Positions 56,001-64,000 of a stretch of 64,000 nt of DNA are shown in pieces. Source of the DNA: Aedes albopictus (lineage: Eukaryota > Arthropoda > Insecta > Diptera > Culicidae); the NCBI RefSeq assembly GCF_035046485.1, contig NC_085138.1:90135228-90199227 (forward strand), read 5' to 3'. The position numbers and the translations under genes are program-made. The notes under the pieces are model-generated. The model ran no database searches. It was not told the origin of the DNA and worked only from the letters and a program-made list of their open reading frames with translations. Position 1 is the first letter of the stretch. Each line of letters begins with the position of its first letter.

Positions 56001-57614
56001 TGTTTCTGGCAATAGATCTGAGGTGTGAATTTCGATTGGGTGATGATCACTGCCCATCAAATCAGTGTGGATATTCCACCTCAAGAACTTAATTATTTCG
56101 CTGGAAGCCAGCGAAACATCGATGCAAGATTGATAATCCCCACGTGAAAAGGTTGCGTTTCCGTCGTTCAGCACTATGAGGTCGTTTTTTTCAGCTACTT
56201 CTAGTATTGCCGCCCCTCTTTTGTCAGTTTTTGATGAGCCCCACGCGTAATGGTGGCTATTAAAATCACCTAGCAGTAGATATGGTTTTTCGAGTTGATC
56301 GAGCAGCTGTTGCAGAAGAAGTTCTATATTTCCGGTTCCATTTTGCTGAAGATACAATGAAACAATTGTATGTGGAAAGGGAAGTTCTACTCTGACTGCC
56401 AGTGCGATGAGAGTGGTGTCGAGTTTAACCAGTTTATGTGGAATTGATCGGTTTACAGCTATCGCAGTATTTTGGAAGAGAGTTGATCCCGTTTTTATGT
56501 ACCATATATACTGTCCTTGTAGAAGTCGGTTAAAGGCACAGCCATCTGAATCTCTGCAGTGAAGCTCTTGTAGTACCAGAGTATGCGGCGGGTTTACGTG
56601 CGTTAGTAGTTGTAGATCGCTGAGATTATTTAGTAAACCATTGATATTCCATTGTAACGCGAGCCGGGTCACTGTACCAAAGCTGTCCGATGTAGTAGAC
56701 ACCGAACGGTTCGGTGTCCGTGGAGGTGGACATCGTTCGATTCTTGGTGGGGTATCTTCGGGTATTGATCTGTATGTGGTTGTAGCACTTGAAAATGTGG
56801 GCCGGTCTATTGTAGCACTGCTGGAATGAGGCATCTGCTGAACTTGAAGCATTTGATCATAGGCCACGGAATCGGATACTACATATGACGGTAGTGGTGG
56901 TCTACTATTGCGCAACCTTGTTGCCGCGAGTTGAGTTGGTTGAGACTGGTCGAGTTTGCTGGTTGAAAGATCGGGTACTACGGGGATCCTGAGTCGGCTG
57001 GGTGATTCGTGGTTACCGATTCGATTTGTCCAGCTCCCTCCACAAGTGGCCAGGGTGGGAACTGAAAGAAATTGTGAGGCTGCATACGTTGTTGTTCCGG
57101 TTGTATGGTTGAATGTACTTGCCTGAGATATCAGGCCCCCCACACCTACTGCCTCCAGAGGGTCACACACATATTGCTGAATGTTTTTCCCTGTCGGGGT
57201 CAGTGTGGGGCAAGGCCTAGGGTTTCCGAAACCCATGGAACGTTCGCTGATTCGGTTGCAATTTGTGTTGATATCGGGGTTTGCGTTTGTTCTTGGTTTA
57301 GTAGTTCGTTGGCTTCTTCGGTTGCTGTCTTCAAAGGCCGCACTGAGGGATTTCCCATCTACGGGTTGGGGTATGACGTCCCGGACAGGTCCTCCACTCA
57401 GATGCGCTTCCGCTTGTGGAAGTGGGAGGGGTACTACACTTTCCCCGCTCCCAAACCTTTCCTCACTGATGGTACTGTTACGTGGTATAGGAGATTCTGC
57501 ATTTTGGATGGTGATCTGGTTAGATGTGCTGGTTAATGCGGTTGGATTTGGATGCATTTGTGTCTTGAAGAACCTGGGCGAAAGCCTTGTCTCTTGGTGA
57601 TATAGGTTCGCCAT
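53046..57614 (-). CDS. LINE ORF2: endonuclease, reverse transcriptase, RNase H
   Basis: 1522 codons without a break. Residues 1-315 are Ser/Thr/Pro-rich with no domain I recognise. An apurinic-type endonuclease spans about 316-540 (QWNINGL, LLLGDFNSHHYAWGS at 447-460, GSDHHPI at 521-527). Reverse transcriptase lies at about 750-1075 (SDYRPIALTS, ALDLSKAYNRVW, TGVPQGSVL at 952-960, FVYADDIV with the catalytic YADD at 985-988). RNase H spans about 1265-1380 (FTDGSKAG, SSEAAAICLAI, LTDSASVL, GIRGNEEADRLA). A C-terminal knuckle CPACTVPVTVEHLLINC ends near 1479. Opposite-strand ORFs inside it are shadows. Confidence 0.92.
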   Translation of the reverse strand: MANLYHQETRLSPRFFKTQMHPNPTALTSTSNQITIQNAESPIPRNSTISEERFGSGESVVPLPLPQAEAHLSGGPVRDVIPQPVDGKSLSAAFEDSNRRSQRTTKPRTNANPDINTNCNRISERSMGFGNPRPCPTLTPTGKNIQQYVCDPLEAVGVGGLISQASTFNHTTGTTTYAASQFLSVPTLATCGGSWTNRIGNHESPSRLRIPVVPDLSTSKLDQSQPTQLAATRLRNSRPPLPSYVVSDSVAYDQMLQVQQMPHSSSATIDRPTFSSATTTYRSIPEDTPPRIERCPPPRTPNRSVSTTSDSFGTVTRLALQWNINGLLNNLSDLQLLTHVNPPHTLVLQELHCRDSDGCAFNRLLQGQYIWYIKTGSTLFQNTAIAVNRSIPHKLVKLDTTLIALAVRVELPFPHTIVSLYLQQNGTGNIELLLQQLLDQLEKPYLLLGDFNSHHYAWGSSKTDKRGAAILEVAEKNDLIVLNDGNATFSRGDYQSCIDVSLASSEIIKFLRWNIHTDLMGSDHHPIEIHTSDLLPETTRRPRWRLDEGNWENYERDIQDLVEPNTTYDPEVLGELILDAAKANIPRTSSKPGKKALHWWNDVTKAAVKARRKSLRRRKRTPKDHPDWNQINQEYQQRRNECRNIIRKAKNDSWEEFLEGFDSSQSTTEMWRRVNALSGKRRSHGIAIRKNGTVSRDSSFVANSIGEYFEKISSCALYSPSFLAAQKNKNTLPIVDPVTPDDNNKRDFNVPFTIEELFFALDSAKGKSAGPDELSYIFFKRLPLQVKISLLESFNHVWTTGVFPTRWTHSLIVPIPKHKTGSSDPSDYRPIALTSCACKIMERMVNRRLITALQDKLDERQHAFLKGRGTGTYFASLAQVIDDALSNGLHVDLAALDLSKAYNRVWRPEVLQRLVDWGFVGNIGKFIQGFLERRTFQVLIGNTRSRVFQEETGVPQGSVLAVTLFLIAMNSVFERLPKGIFIFVYADDIVIVVVGKHPKIIRRKLQVAVRAVAKWAETVGFAMAAEKCSISHCCTFGHHPWKNPVKIGNSEIPFKKELRILGVIFDRRCSFESHFNAVKKDTECRMRLIKAISGRHKTNNRKSLFNIARSIVISKLLYGLEITIRSFEALIRILSPVYNRILRSTSGLLPSSPTLATCVEAGELPFHYLITIAAAHRAISYLEKTYGDNSNIFVLEKAKHLVRENANISFPPIAQVYRVGDRQWNQSCPTIDWTVKHSVRAGDSAPKVSAVLNNLLNTKYSHHDKIFTDGSKAGGTVGVGVYSNNFGIARRVPDEFSVFSSEAAAICLAINQITDPSAPTIILTDSASVLSALENPRQTHSIVQEIEAEMPSNTTLCWIPGHCGIRGNEEADRLANRGRSSRMWNLSIPAIDARQTIQQNVLQSWQQQWLTNRDIFLRKIKTGIGKWNDRKLRREQQILSRLRVGHTRITHPHYFSNSDRPICPACTVPVTVEHLLINCPKFETIRLNMHLQTSIADILQNSNVTESKLIAFLKATKLYSEI

Positions 57615-59016
57615 CCGTAATATCTACGATTTCTCCATCATCTTCTTCGATGTATTCTATCATTGCTTCCAGTTCCAGGTTGGTCGCAGCGGGTTTCATG
57701 GTTTTTTTGGGAGGTGATCCAGGTCCTTCAGAGGAGGCTCTGTAGGCATCTTTGAGTTGATTCGGATGCCTTTCTTCCTTCTTGTTTTTCCGTTTAACGA
57801 TTCCTTCAACGTGGGTCGTAGTTTTGATGCCTGGTTTGGGTTGCGGTCGTGGACCATACTGTGAAACGGGTGATGGTAGAGCTGCAGCGTTTGCCTGCTT
57901 ATCGGTCGGAGGTGTGTGCTGCGACTGTAATCCCTCTGCATTTTCCTCGAAGCATTCCGTTTGAGAACTTTTCAGTGATGTGGTGAGTTCCGATTGTAGA
58001 GCATCTACCTTTCGCTCAAGGGATTCCATCTGCGTAGATTTCGCCTTAAGTTCTTCGAAGAGTTTCAGTATCATTTCGTCCTTCTTTTTGTTGTCTTCAA
58101 GTAATTTGGAAATGGTTTCGTCCTTTCTTTTGCTTTCGGCCATTAGTTCTTCAAATTTCGTGACATCTAATCGGGATTGGGAGGCGACCTGTGCGTATGA
58201 GCCATGTCCTTCTTCGATCCGTCTCCTGGCTTCTGGGTACGATAGATTTGCGTCCACCTTCAGTTTGACAATTGCGGATTCCTTTTGATACACCGGACAT
58301 TTTCTGTTTCCAGGGCGGTGTCCACCTTGACAATTGCAGCAGTAAGCCGGAGCTTGGCAGTTTTCTCCATCGTGTTCATCGGAGCAGTTGTTACATCGGA
58401 TCGGGCCTCTGCATCGCAGTTTGGGATGACCGTATTGGAAGCAAGCGTAGCACAGAAGCGGGTTTGGATAAAACGGACGAGTTTCAACATACAGAAGTCC
58501 AATTTTTACGTGGCTAGGGTATGTGGTTTGATTGAACGTTAAGATTAGGATTGGAGTGTGGATTACATTGCCGTTATCGTTCCGCGTGATTCTTTTGACG
58601 TGCGATACATTTTGGCTGCGCAGTTTTTCGAGCGCTTCTGCCTCCGAGTAGCGCATGGCGTCAAACGAGAAAATTACACATTTGCTCGTATTAAGCCGTG
58701 GATGTGGGATGATAGTGATTTCAGTTCCATCGAGAAGAGTGGTTGTGTTCAATAACTTGGTCACGTGTGCTTGATTCCGAATTCGGAGGATGTAGCGCGC
58801 GCCACGGTCCTCGCTTTTGGCTGATTCAATCGCTTTATCTCCTACTACCGATTCAATACTCATTCCTATCAGAACCGGGTCTGCCGGTAGAGCGGCTCCA
58901 TCTTTGCCGGTCATAAGCAATATCGTTAGCCTTCCGAATTCATTCTGTGGGTCCATGAAACTAGGATATCTTGGACCCAGGGACCCTCCGGGGTCGCCCC
59001 CGTAGGGAGGTTTCAT
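57520..59016 (-). CDS. LINE ORF1, nucleic-acid-binding protein with CCHC knuckles
   Basis: 498 codons, intact. An RRM-like N-terminal half is followed by a cysteine-rich block CYACFQYGHPKLRCRG, then CNNCSDEHDGENC and CCNCQGGHRPGNRKC at about residues 200-245, i.e. three zinc knuckles. A Lys/Glu-rich coiled coil follows (about 285-360). This is the gag-like layout of I-type ORF1, which coats the element RNA. It overlaps the start of ORF2 by 95 bases in another frame, so ORF2 is probably translated by reinitiation or a frameshift. Confidence 0.85.
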   Translation of the reverse strand: MKPPYGGDPGGSLGPRYPSFMDPQNEFGRLTILLMTGKDGAALPADPVLIGMSIESVVGDKAIESAKSEDRGARYILRIRNQAHVTKLLNTTTLLDGTEITIIPHPRLNTSKCVIFSFDAMRYSEAEALEKLRSQNVSHVKRITRNDNGNVIHTPILILTFNQTTYPSHVKIGLLYVETRPFYPNPLLCYACFQYGHPKLRCRGPIRCNNCSDEHDGENCQAPAYCCNCQGGHRPGNRKCPVYQKESAIVKLKVDANLSYPEARRRIEEGHGSYAQVASQSRLDVTKFEELMAESKRKDETISKLLEDNKKKDEMILKLFEELKAKSTQMESLERKVDALQSELTTSLKSSQTECFEENAEGLQSQHTPPTDKQANAAALPSPVSQYGPRPQPKPGIKTTTHVEGIVKRKNKKEERHPNQLKDAYRASSEGPGSPPKKTMKPAATNLELEAMIEYIEEDDGEIVDITDGEPISPRDKAFAQVLQDTNASKSNRINQHI

Positions 59017-59560
59017 TGCGTCTGTCCTATCTGCTATGCTATTGGCATTCCTTGCACTCGGTAATCGAGGAAATGATGGGTAACAGTCACCTGTTACCTA
59101 CCCCAAATTTGGATTCAGATAATGGACAATTTTAGCCGTTTTTCCCCACTGTCCAGTTGATCAATCGATGTTGTTTTTATTTCTGCGTGCACTACCTAAT
59201 ACAGCGACGGTCACTCACAACTTTTGCGCTCACGACTCGAACGTGTAGTTGTAGCACTATCAACACTATAACGGTAGTAGAAAAAGTTGTTCGGTATCGA
59301 TGATACTGGAACAATGGATGCTGTCTGTTCCCTTATTTGGAAATTTGTGAGCCGATTCTGCGGCCACAAAGTGATGTGTTTAATTGACTATTCCAACCGA
59401 AGCGAGGGAAAAACTGTCCGTAGTCAATTTATCTACACGTCCGGTTGGCGTTGGTATTATTCGCGCAACGAAACACCAGTAATAAGGTAAATATCGAAGG
59501 TGAAAATTCGCGACGTATCTACGCGGTGTATTATTCACGCATACTGCGCAAACAAAGATT

Positions 59561-60115
59561 GTGCCACCTTGTCATGGCGATAAGGTTTATATTGCCTTTA
59601 GAAATGAAAGTAAATTTTACTAAAATTTAATTAGTGTACATATTATGCGGGTAACCAAAAAGCTTTACATAGCAGTCTTCGATAAAGCTACAAAATTCTT
59701 TTGTGTATCGTGATTAAAAGTCCCTTTGCTTAGTAATCGAAGTAGGAAGTATCAATGTTCGGGACATGCAAAGTTCCAAAATGGTCGTAATGTCGTATAA
59801 AAGTTGAAAATGTTGAATTCAATTGGATTTCATCTATGAACCATGTTCTCATTGCAATATGTTATCTTTTTAGAGTTTTTCCCATGTGCGCAGAATAAGA
59901 AACATTCCAAAAAAGGGGTGCGCAGAATTAGGAACAAAGACACACTTTATAATTTTCATAAGTTTACATAAAAATTGAGTGTTTTGCATAAGAATTATAT
60001 TTTTTCCCTTATTTACAAAGCTAACAACTATGTGCGATCAAAAATTCAGCCAAATCGGTTCGATTTGGGATTTATTACAGCTGATTGAAATTGAAAAAGT
60101 CTTAGGTGCGCAGAA
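59561..60115. other. No recognised feature
   Basis: AT-rich; GTGCGCAGAATTAGGAA and GTGCGCAGAATATGGG are weakly repeated near 59900-60115. Confidence 0.35.
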
Positions 60116-60119
60116 TATG

Positions 60120-61660
60120 GGCCCTCCGCGGTACCAGGAGGAATTTCTGGAGGCATCTCAAGAGAAATTCCTAGAAAAATCCCAGGAAAAATAGCTAGAT
60201 GAATTTCGAGAGGAATCCTAGGAGGGATTCCAAAAGCAATTCCAGGAGGAATTCCTAGAGGAATTCCTGTAGGGATCGTAAGAGGTTCCTGTAAGAGCTC
60301 CGGAAAGAATTCTTGGAGAAATCCCGGGAGCAATACTAGGACAAATTCCAAATTGAATCCCGGAAGGAATTTCCGGAGAAATCTCGGAGACATGCCTGGA
60401 AAAATCCAGGGATGCATTTCTGGAGGAATCCCGGCACGTAATCATGGAGAAATCCCAAAAGGAATACTTGGAGAAATTCCTGGAAAAATCCCGGGGGGAA
60501 TTTCTGGAAAAAAAATGCGGATGAGTTCCAAATGCATTTCCTAGAAAAAGTCTTGGAGGCACCTTGTGAGGAATCATTGAATGGACCCCTGTATCAATTT
60601 CAAATCAGAGGTTATTGAAATTGAATACCTACATTCATATAGATAATTTCGTCGAAAACATCATCTTCAAATATGTATTTATTAGCGCCAGCTTGAAGAA
60701 AAACTGTCATTACCAAATAGTTATTGATGTATTAAAAACTTTTGCCGAAGATACGAATAATCTATGCATTCAGAATCTAGTTCAGAATATAAAGATATTC
60801 GGGCTAAACATATATTTTAATTTAGTTTTTAATACACACTAGCGCCATCTACTGAGCTGATTTCGATTCACTTTATTTATCATAAGATTGTCCATGGTCT
60901 ATTGAACAATTTTGTCGAAGACAGCATTATTCTGGGGAATCCATAGTACGCCATGAAATTCTCGGTTTTTCTGCACAAATAACTCATCGCGGTGTAGTTT
61001 GAAGGTACTGTAAAAATGGGGCCGATATGTCAATCCAAACTTTTTGCGACCACTTCAAAGTGGCTCTGGTGTCCAATGAACCCCAGGTATCCATTAGAGG
61101 GTTGAGATTCCTTCTTTGATTTTTTTGTGTTATACTTTCAGGTATTTCCTTCAAAATTAGTTTGGGGACTCCTATGGATGTTTCCTCGGTTCTTTCAGGG
61201 TTTCCTTCAGATATTTCTTCCTTGATTCTTTCATTAATTCATCCTGAGTTTCCTTTAGGAAATGATATCAGTATTTCTTAGGGATTCCTCTCTATTTTAA
61301 TCATTCTACCAGGAATTCTTTCAAAGATTACTTTCTCCTGTGAAATTCAGAAACTCATTCCGGGATTCCTTTCGAGATTTCTTCTGGGATTTATGGCCCG
61401 TGATCGCTACATACATTAAATTTTCTTGATATTTCTCCTGGGTTCCTCCAGCATTCTTACAGAGTTCTCTCCCGGAATTCTTGAAGGGATCACTCAAGGA
61501 TATTCAAAAGGACTCCTTTCGAGATTCTTTCAAGAATTACTCTCTGATATTTTGAGAATGCCTTCTGGGATGTTTGCCAAGATTCTTTCAAGGATGTTCT
61601 TTCAAGTATTCCTTCCGCTTTACGGTAGCTGGGCAAGCAGTGGAGAATATTGAAAGCTTC
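60120..61660. repeat. Foldback-like repeat: array, module, inverted array
   Basis: 60120-60600 is an array of GGAATTTCTGGAGG-type units and 61140-61660 an array of the complement. The middle holds ATTTCGTCGAAAACATCATC and TAGCGCCAGCTTG modules like those in the 45-51 kb arms. Confidence 0.65.
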
Positions 61661-61889
61661 TAATGTCTTGGTACCAAATGGCGGCCTATGGTTGCACCAA
61701 GATCGATATAAGTGCTCGGATCAAGCAGGCTTTTGCGAGTGTAAGCAATGTATGGAAAAACAGTCAGATTAGGGACTGTCCATTTATTACGTAAAACAAT
61801 TTAAATGATTTTCCGACACCACCTCTTCATAAATAGATGTCTTCGGTATACAATTCGTGCAAAGTGGCCCCACCATTGGAACTCCAACG

Positions 61890-62160
61890 TGGAGCTCCAT
61901 CGTCGCGTCGATGTCATCAAAAGCCGATAGCGACAGAAACTCGGGAGCGAAAATGGAGGTGTGGGTTGGCCACACTCTATGTACGCAGGGGCGGAAACGA
62001 AATCGGCAATCAAGCGATAGATTGAAATCCAGCAGGACATCGCAGCAGAGCCAGACCCAGAGGCTCATGGCGGCGTGGACTCCACAAAGAAATAAAGGAA
62101 GTCGACAGTAATTTGATCTGGCCACAATTCGATAGCGGACAATCGCCCAGGATGAGGATC
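61890..62160 (+). pseudogene. RTE-type LINE C-terminal fragment
   Basis: In broken frame: KPIATETRERKWR, GHTL, RRGGNEIGNQAIDWNPAGHR then SWRRGLHKEIKEVDSNLIW. This is the WRWxGHxLRR...WNPxGxRxRGRPxxxWRR ending of LINE endonuclease/reverse transcriptases. Confidence 0.6.
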
Positions 62161-62317
62161 TTTCAATTCGGCCCTCTGCTCTACCATGGGTGCTCAGCAC
62201 TAAAGTAGTAAGTGCAAACAGATTCTAAACCGACCGGGAATCCAACCCAGACACACTCTCTCAGCATGATCTTACTGATTAAAAAAGTTTTTATTAGATA
62301 AAATAAGAGAATAAAGG

Positions 62318-62575
62318 GGTCTCCAGTTAGCCTAGTGATTAAGGCTACGGATCGCCAATCCGGAGACGGCAGGTTCTATTCTCGTTCCAGTCGAGAAAAT
62401 TTTCTCGACTCCCTGGACATAGTGTAACATTGCGCTTGCCTCACAATATGCAATGGCTGGCAAAGAAAGCCCTCTAATTAATGACTGTGGAAGTGCTCAA
62501 AGAACACTAACTTGGAGAGAGACAGGCCAAGTTCCAGTGGGAACGTAGAGCCATACAGAAGAAGAGAAAAATGAT
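62318..62575 (+). mobile_element. tRNA-derived SINE
   Basis: A-box-like TTAGCCTAGTGATTAAGGC and a degenerate B box GGTTCTATTCTC, then GAGAAAATTTTCTCGACTCC and a body ending CAGTGGGAACGTAGAGCCAT plus GAAGAAGAG. Same family as the scrap at 39843-39895. Confidence 0.65.
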
Positions 62576-62607
62576 CTGAGAGTCCGTTTTATACAGTTTC
62601 AGTAGTT

Positions 62608-62625
62608 ATCATCTCTCTCTCTCTC
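62608..62625. repeat. (TC)n microsatellite
   Basis: Short run of TC units. Confidence 0.7.
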
Positions 62626-62829
62626 GTTTAGAGTTGTTTTGTATCTATACGGATCAGAATGTATATGACTTGTATGAACATAAGAAATTTATCAGACGTT
62701 GGGCACCTATGTTGACAAAGTTGGAACTACACCATAGACTGCTTCTCACAACAAAGCTTGCTTCTCAACTCAGTATTCTATGAGCACTCCCACTTTTATT
62801 AATTGAGAGCTTCCTCTGCCAATGACTAT

Positions 62830-64000
62830 CTTGCATATGTATCATTCCTCCAAGGAATCCGCCAGAAATTCTCTAGGGATTACTCCAGGAATTCTTCTAG
62901 GGATCCCTCAGAAAATCTCCAAGGACCAGTCCAGGGATTACTCCAGGCCCAGGGGTCCCTCAAGGGATTCCGACAGGCTACATAAATTACTCCAGGAAAT
63001 CTTTCCAGATTCCTCCGGCAGTTCCTCTAAAATCACTCTAGAATTTCCTCCCCAGTAGGGATACTTCCTAGAAATCCTGCAGGGATTATGACAGGAAATC
63101 AGGCAGGGATTTCTCCAGGAAATCCTGCAAGGATTACTCCAGGAATACTTCCAGGGATTAATCCAGGAATTCTTTCCCGAGCAGAAAACAATAGCCACTA
63201 AATAACATATCAAGGTATTGAGTTTAAATACTATCATACCTCGATATGCATTGCATTAGGTAGACATAAGAGGCAAAATAAAAGAAATGAATACCACAAT
63301 CTTGAATGCATAACACCAAGAAATTAACAAGTAATATTTCAATAAGGAATGGATATCCACTATTTTAGGTACTGTATTTGTTATCAAAAAGGTATTTAAT
63401 AACTACACACAATAACATATCTTACTATTGAAATATGCATTTGTTCGATAGCTACATGATGTATAGCAAAACATGTTCTTCACTTATTTCACTGCTAAAT
63501 CAACAAATACCACATCAATACCAAACTTTGATCAAATACCACCAATTATTGTTGAGATGTTCTGATAACATTTTGAAGAATAACAATTTTAGGTATTTGA
63601 GCACGGGTTGTTCTTTGCATGATATTTGCAAGGTATTACCTTCTGCTTGGGTTCAGGGATTTTTTTATGGGGTTCCTCCAGAGATTCTTTTAAGAATACC
63701 TTAGGGTATTCATTCTGGAATTTCTCCAGTGATTCATCCAGAATTTCCTCCTGAATTACCTCAATGGATTCCAAGACTTTCTCAAGGTATTCCTCCAGGA
63801 ACTTCTTCAGGGATTCCTACAGGAATTCTTCTAGGAAAGCCTTCAGTGAATGTTCCAAGTAATTCTTCCATGGATTTGTGCAGGTATTAAAAAAAAATCC
63901 AGCGATTCCAGTAGAGCTTTCCAACGCAGATTCCCCCAGAAATTCTTCCAGAAACTTGTCCAGGAAATCATGCTTTCTCTGATCTTCCTCTAGGAATTCA
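62830..64000. repeat. AATCCTCCAGG-type repeat arrays
   Basis: 62830-63180 and 63640-64000 are series of units such as CCAGGAATTCTTCTAGGGAT. 63190-63640 between them is AT-rich with no feature seen. Confidence 0.6.

Larger units (their letters stand above)
52943..59547 (-). mobile_element. Full-length I-type LINE with two intact ORFs
   Basis: About 6.6 kb. The 13-base sequence GCAAACAAAGATT occurs at 59548-59560 (5' side) and 52930-52942 (3' side), a target-site duplication of the length expected for LINEs. The 3' end on the minus strand has AATAAAG followed by a run of A. Both ORFs are open, and every catalytic motif looks intact, so the insertion is probably young. About 530 bases of 5' UTR precede ORF1. 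Endonuclease, reverse transcriptase and RNase H in one ORF place it in the I group (I, Loner or relatives); the exact clade needs a tree. Confidence 0.88.

Noticed and set aside
57105..57600. Plus-strand frames of 143 and 139 codons
   Set aside because: Antisense to the overlap region of the LINE ORFs; shadows.
61787..62200. 137-codon minus-strand frame
   Set aside because: Overlaps an RTE-type LINE C-terminal fragment on the plus strand, which explains the codon-like composition.

Overview
The window looks like nuclear DNA of a mosquito, most likely Aedes. It has split, intron-containing genes with consensus GT/AG sites, tRNA-derived SINEs of the kind common in Aedes, non-LTR retrotransposons, and a dense layer of nested MITEs and foldback elements. 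No bacterial or organellar features were seen. The organism call is inference from repeat style and the two host genes; no search was run.

Two host genes are readable, both on the minus strand. (1) 13061-21531: a five-exon gene for a CEP295/Ana1-type centriole protein of 1661 codons, complete from ATG to stop, with an AATAAA signal at 12991-12996. Its third intron (about 3.3 kb) is filled with transposons. (2) 39049-46885: the 3' five exons of an R3HCC1L-type protein; the 5' exon(s) are upstream of 46885 and were not found. A 61-codon membrane-anchor-like ORF (21791-21976) lies just upstream of gene 1 and is only a candidate.

Everything else is mobile or degenerate DNA. 1-12.6 kb: degenerate AATTC-rich repeats, a tandem duplication, a TA-inserted MITE, a hAT-type foldback with an 8-bp duplication, several palindromic MITEs, a TTAA-flanked piggyBac-type MITE and an LTR fragment. 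22-33 kb: MITE pairs, RTE-like LINE tails, a nest of three elements at 27.4-29.2 kb, LINE scraps, and a large inverted repeat. 33.9-37.8 kb: what I read as the remains of a tandem histone cluster (two histone-type 3' stem-loops, TATA boxes, H4-like coding scraps), broken by a 5'-truncated Jockey-type LINE with a 12-bp target duplication. 41-52.5 kb: SINEs, LINE fragments, nested MITEs and two very long inverted arms (45.06-45.94 and 49.57-51.2 kb). 52.9-59.5 kb: an apparently intact two-ORF LINE of the I-type group (endonuclease, reverse transcriptase and RNase H) with a 13-bp target duplication and a poly(A) tail; this is the most complete mobile element here. 59.5-64 kb: more repeat arrays, an RTE-type fragment and a SINE.

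I found no CRISPR, operon or toxin system and nothing I would call a new biological system with confidence. The best leads are the intact LINE with an unusually long ORF2 N-terminus, a 3'-tail resemblance between that LINE and a SINE in the same window, the histone-cluster remnant, and a MITE family that carries an ATG-plus-splice-donor module.
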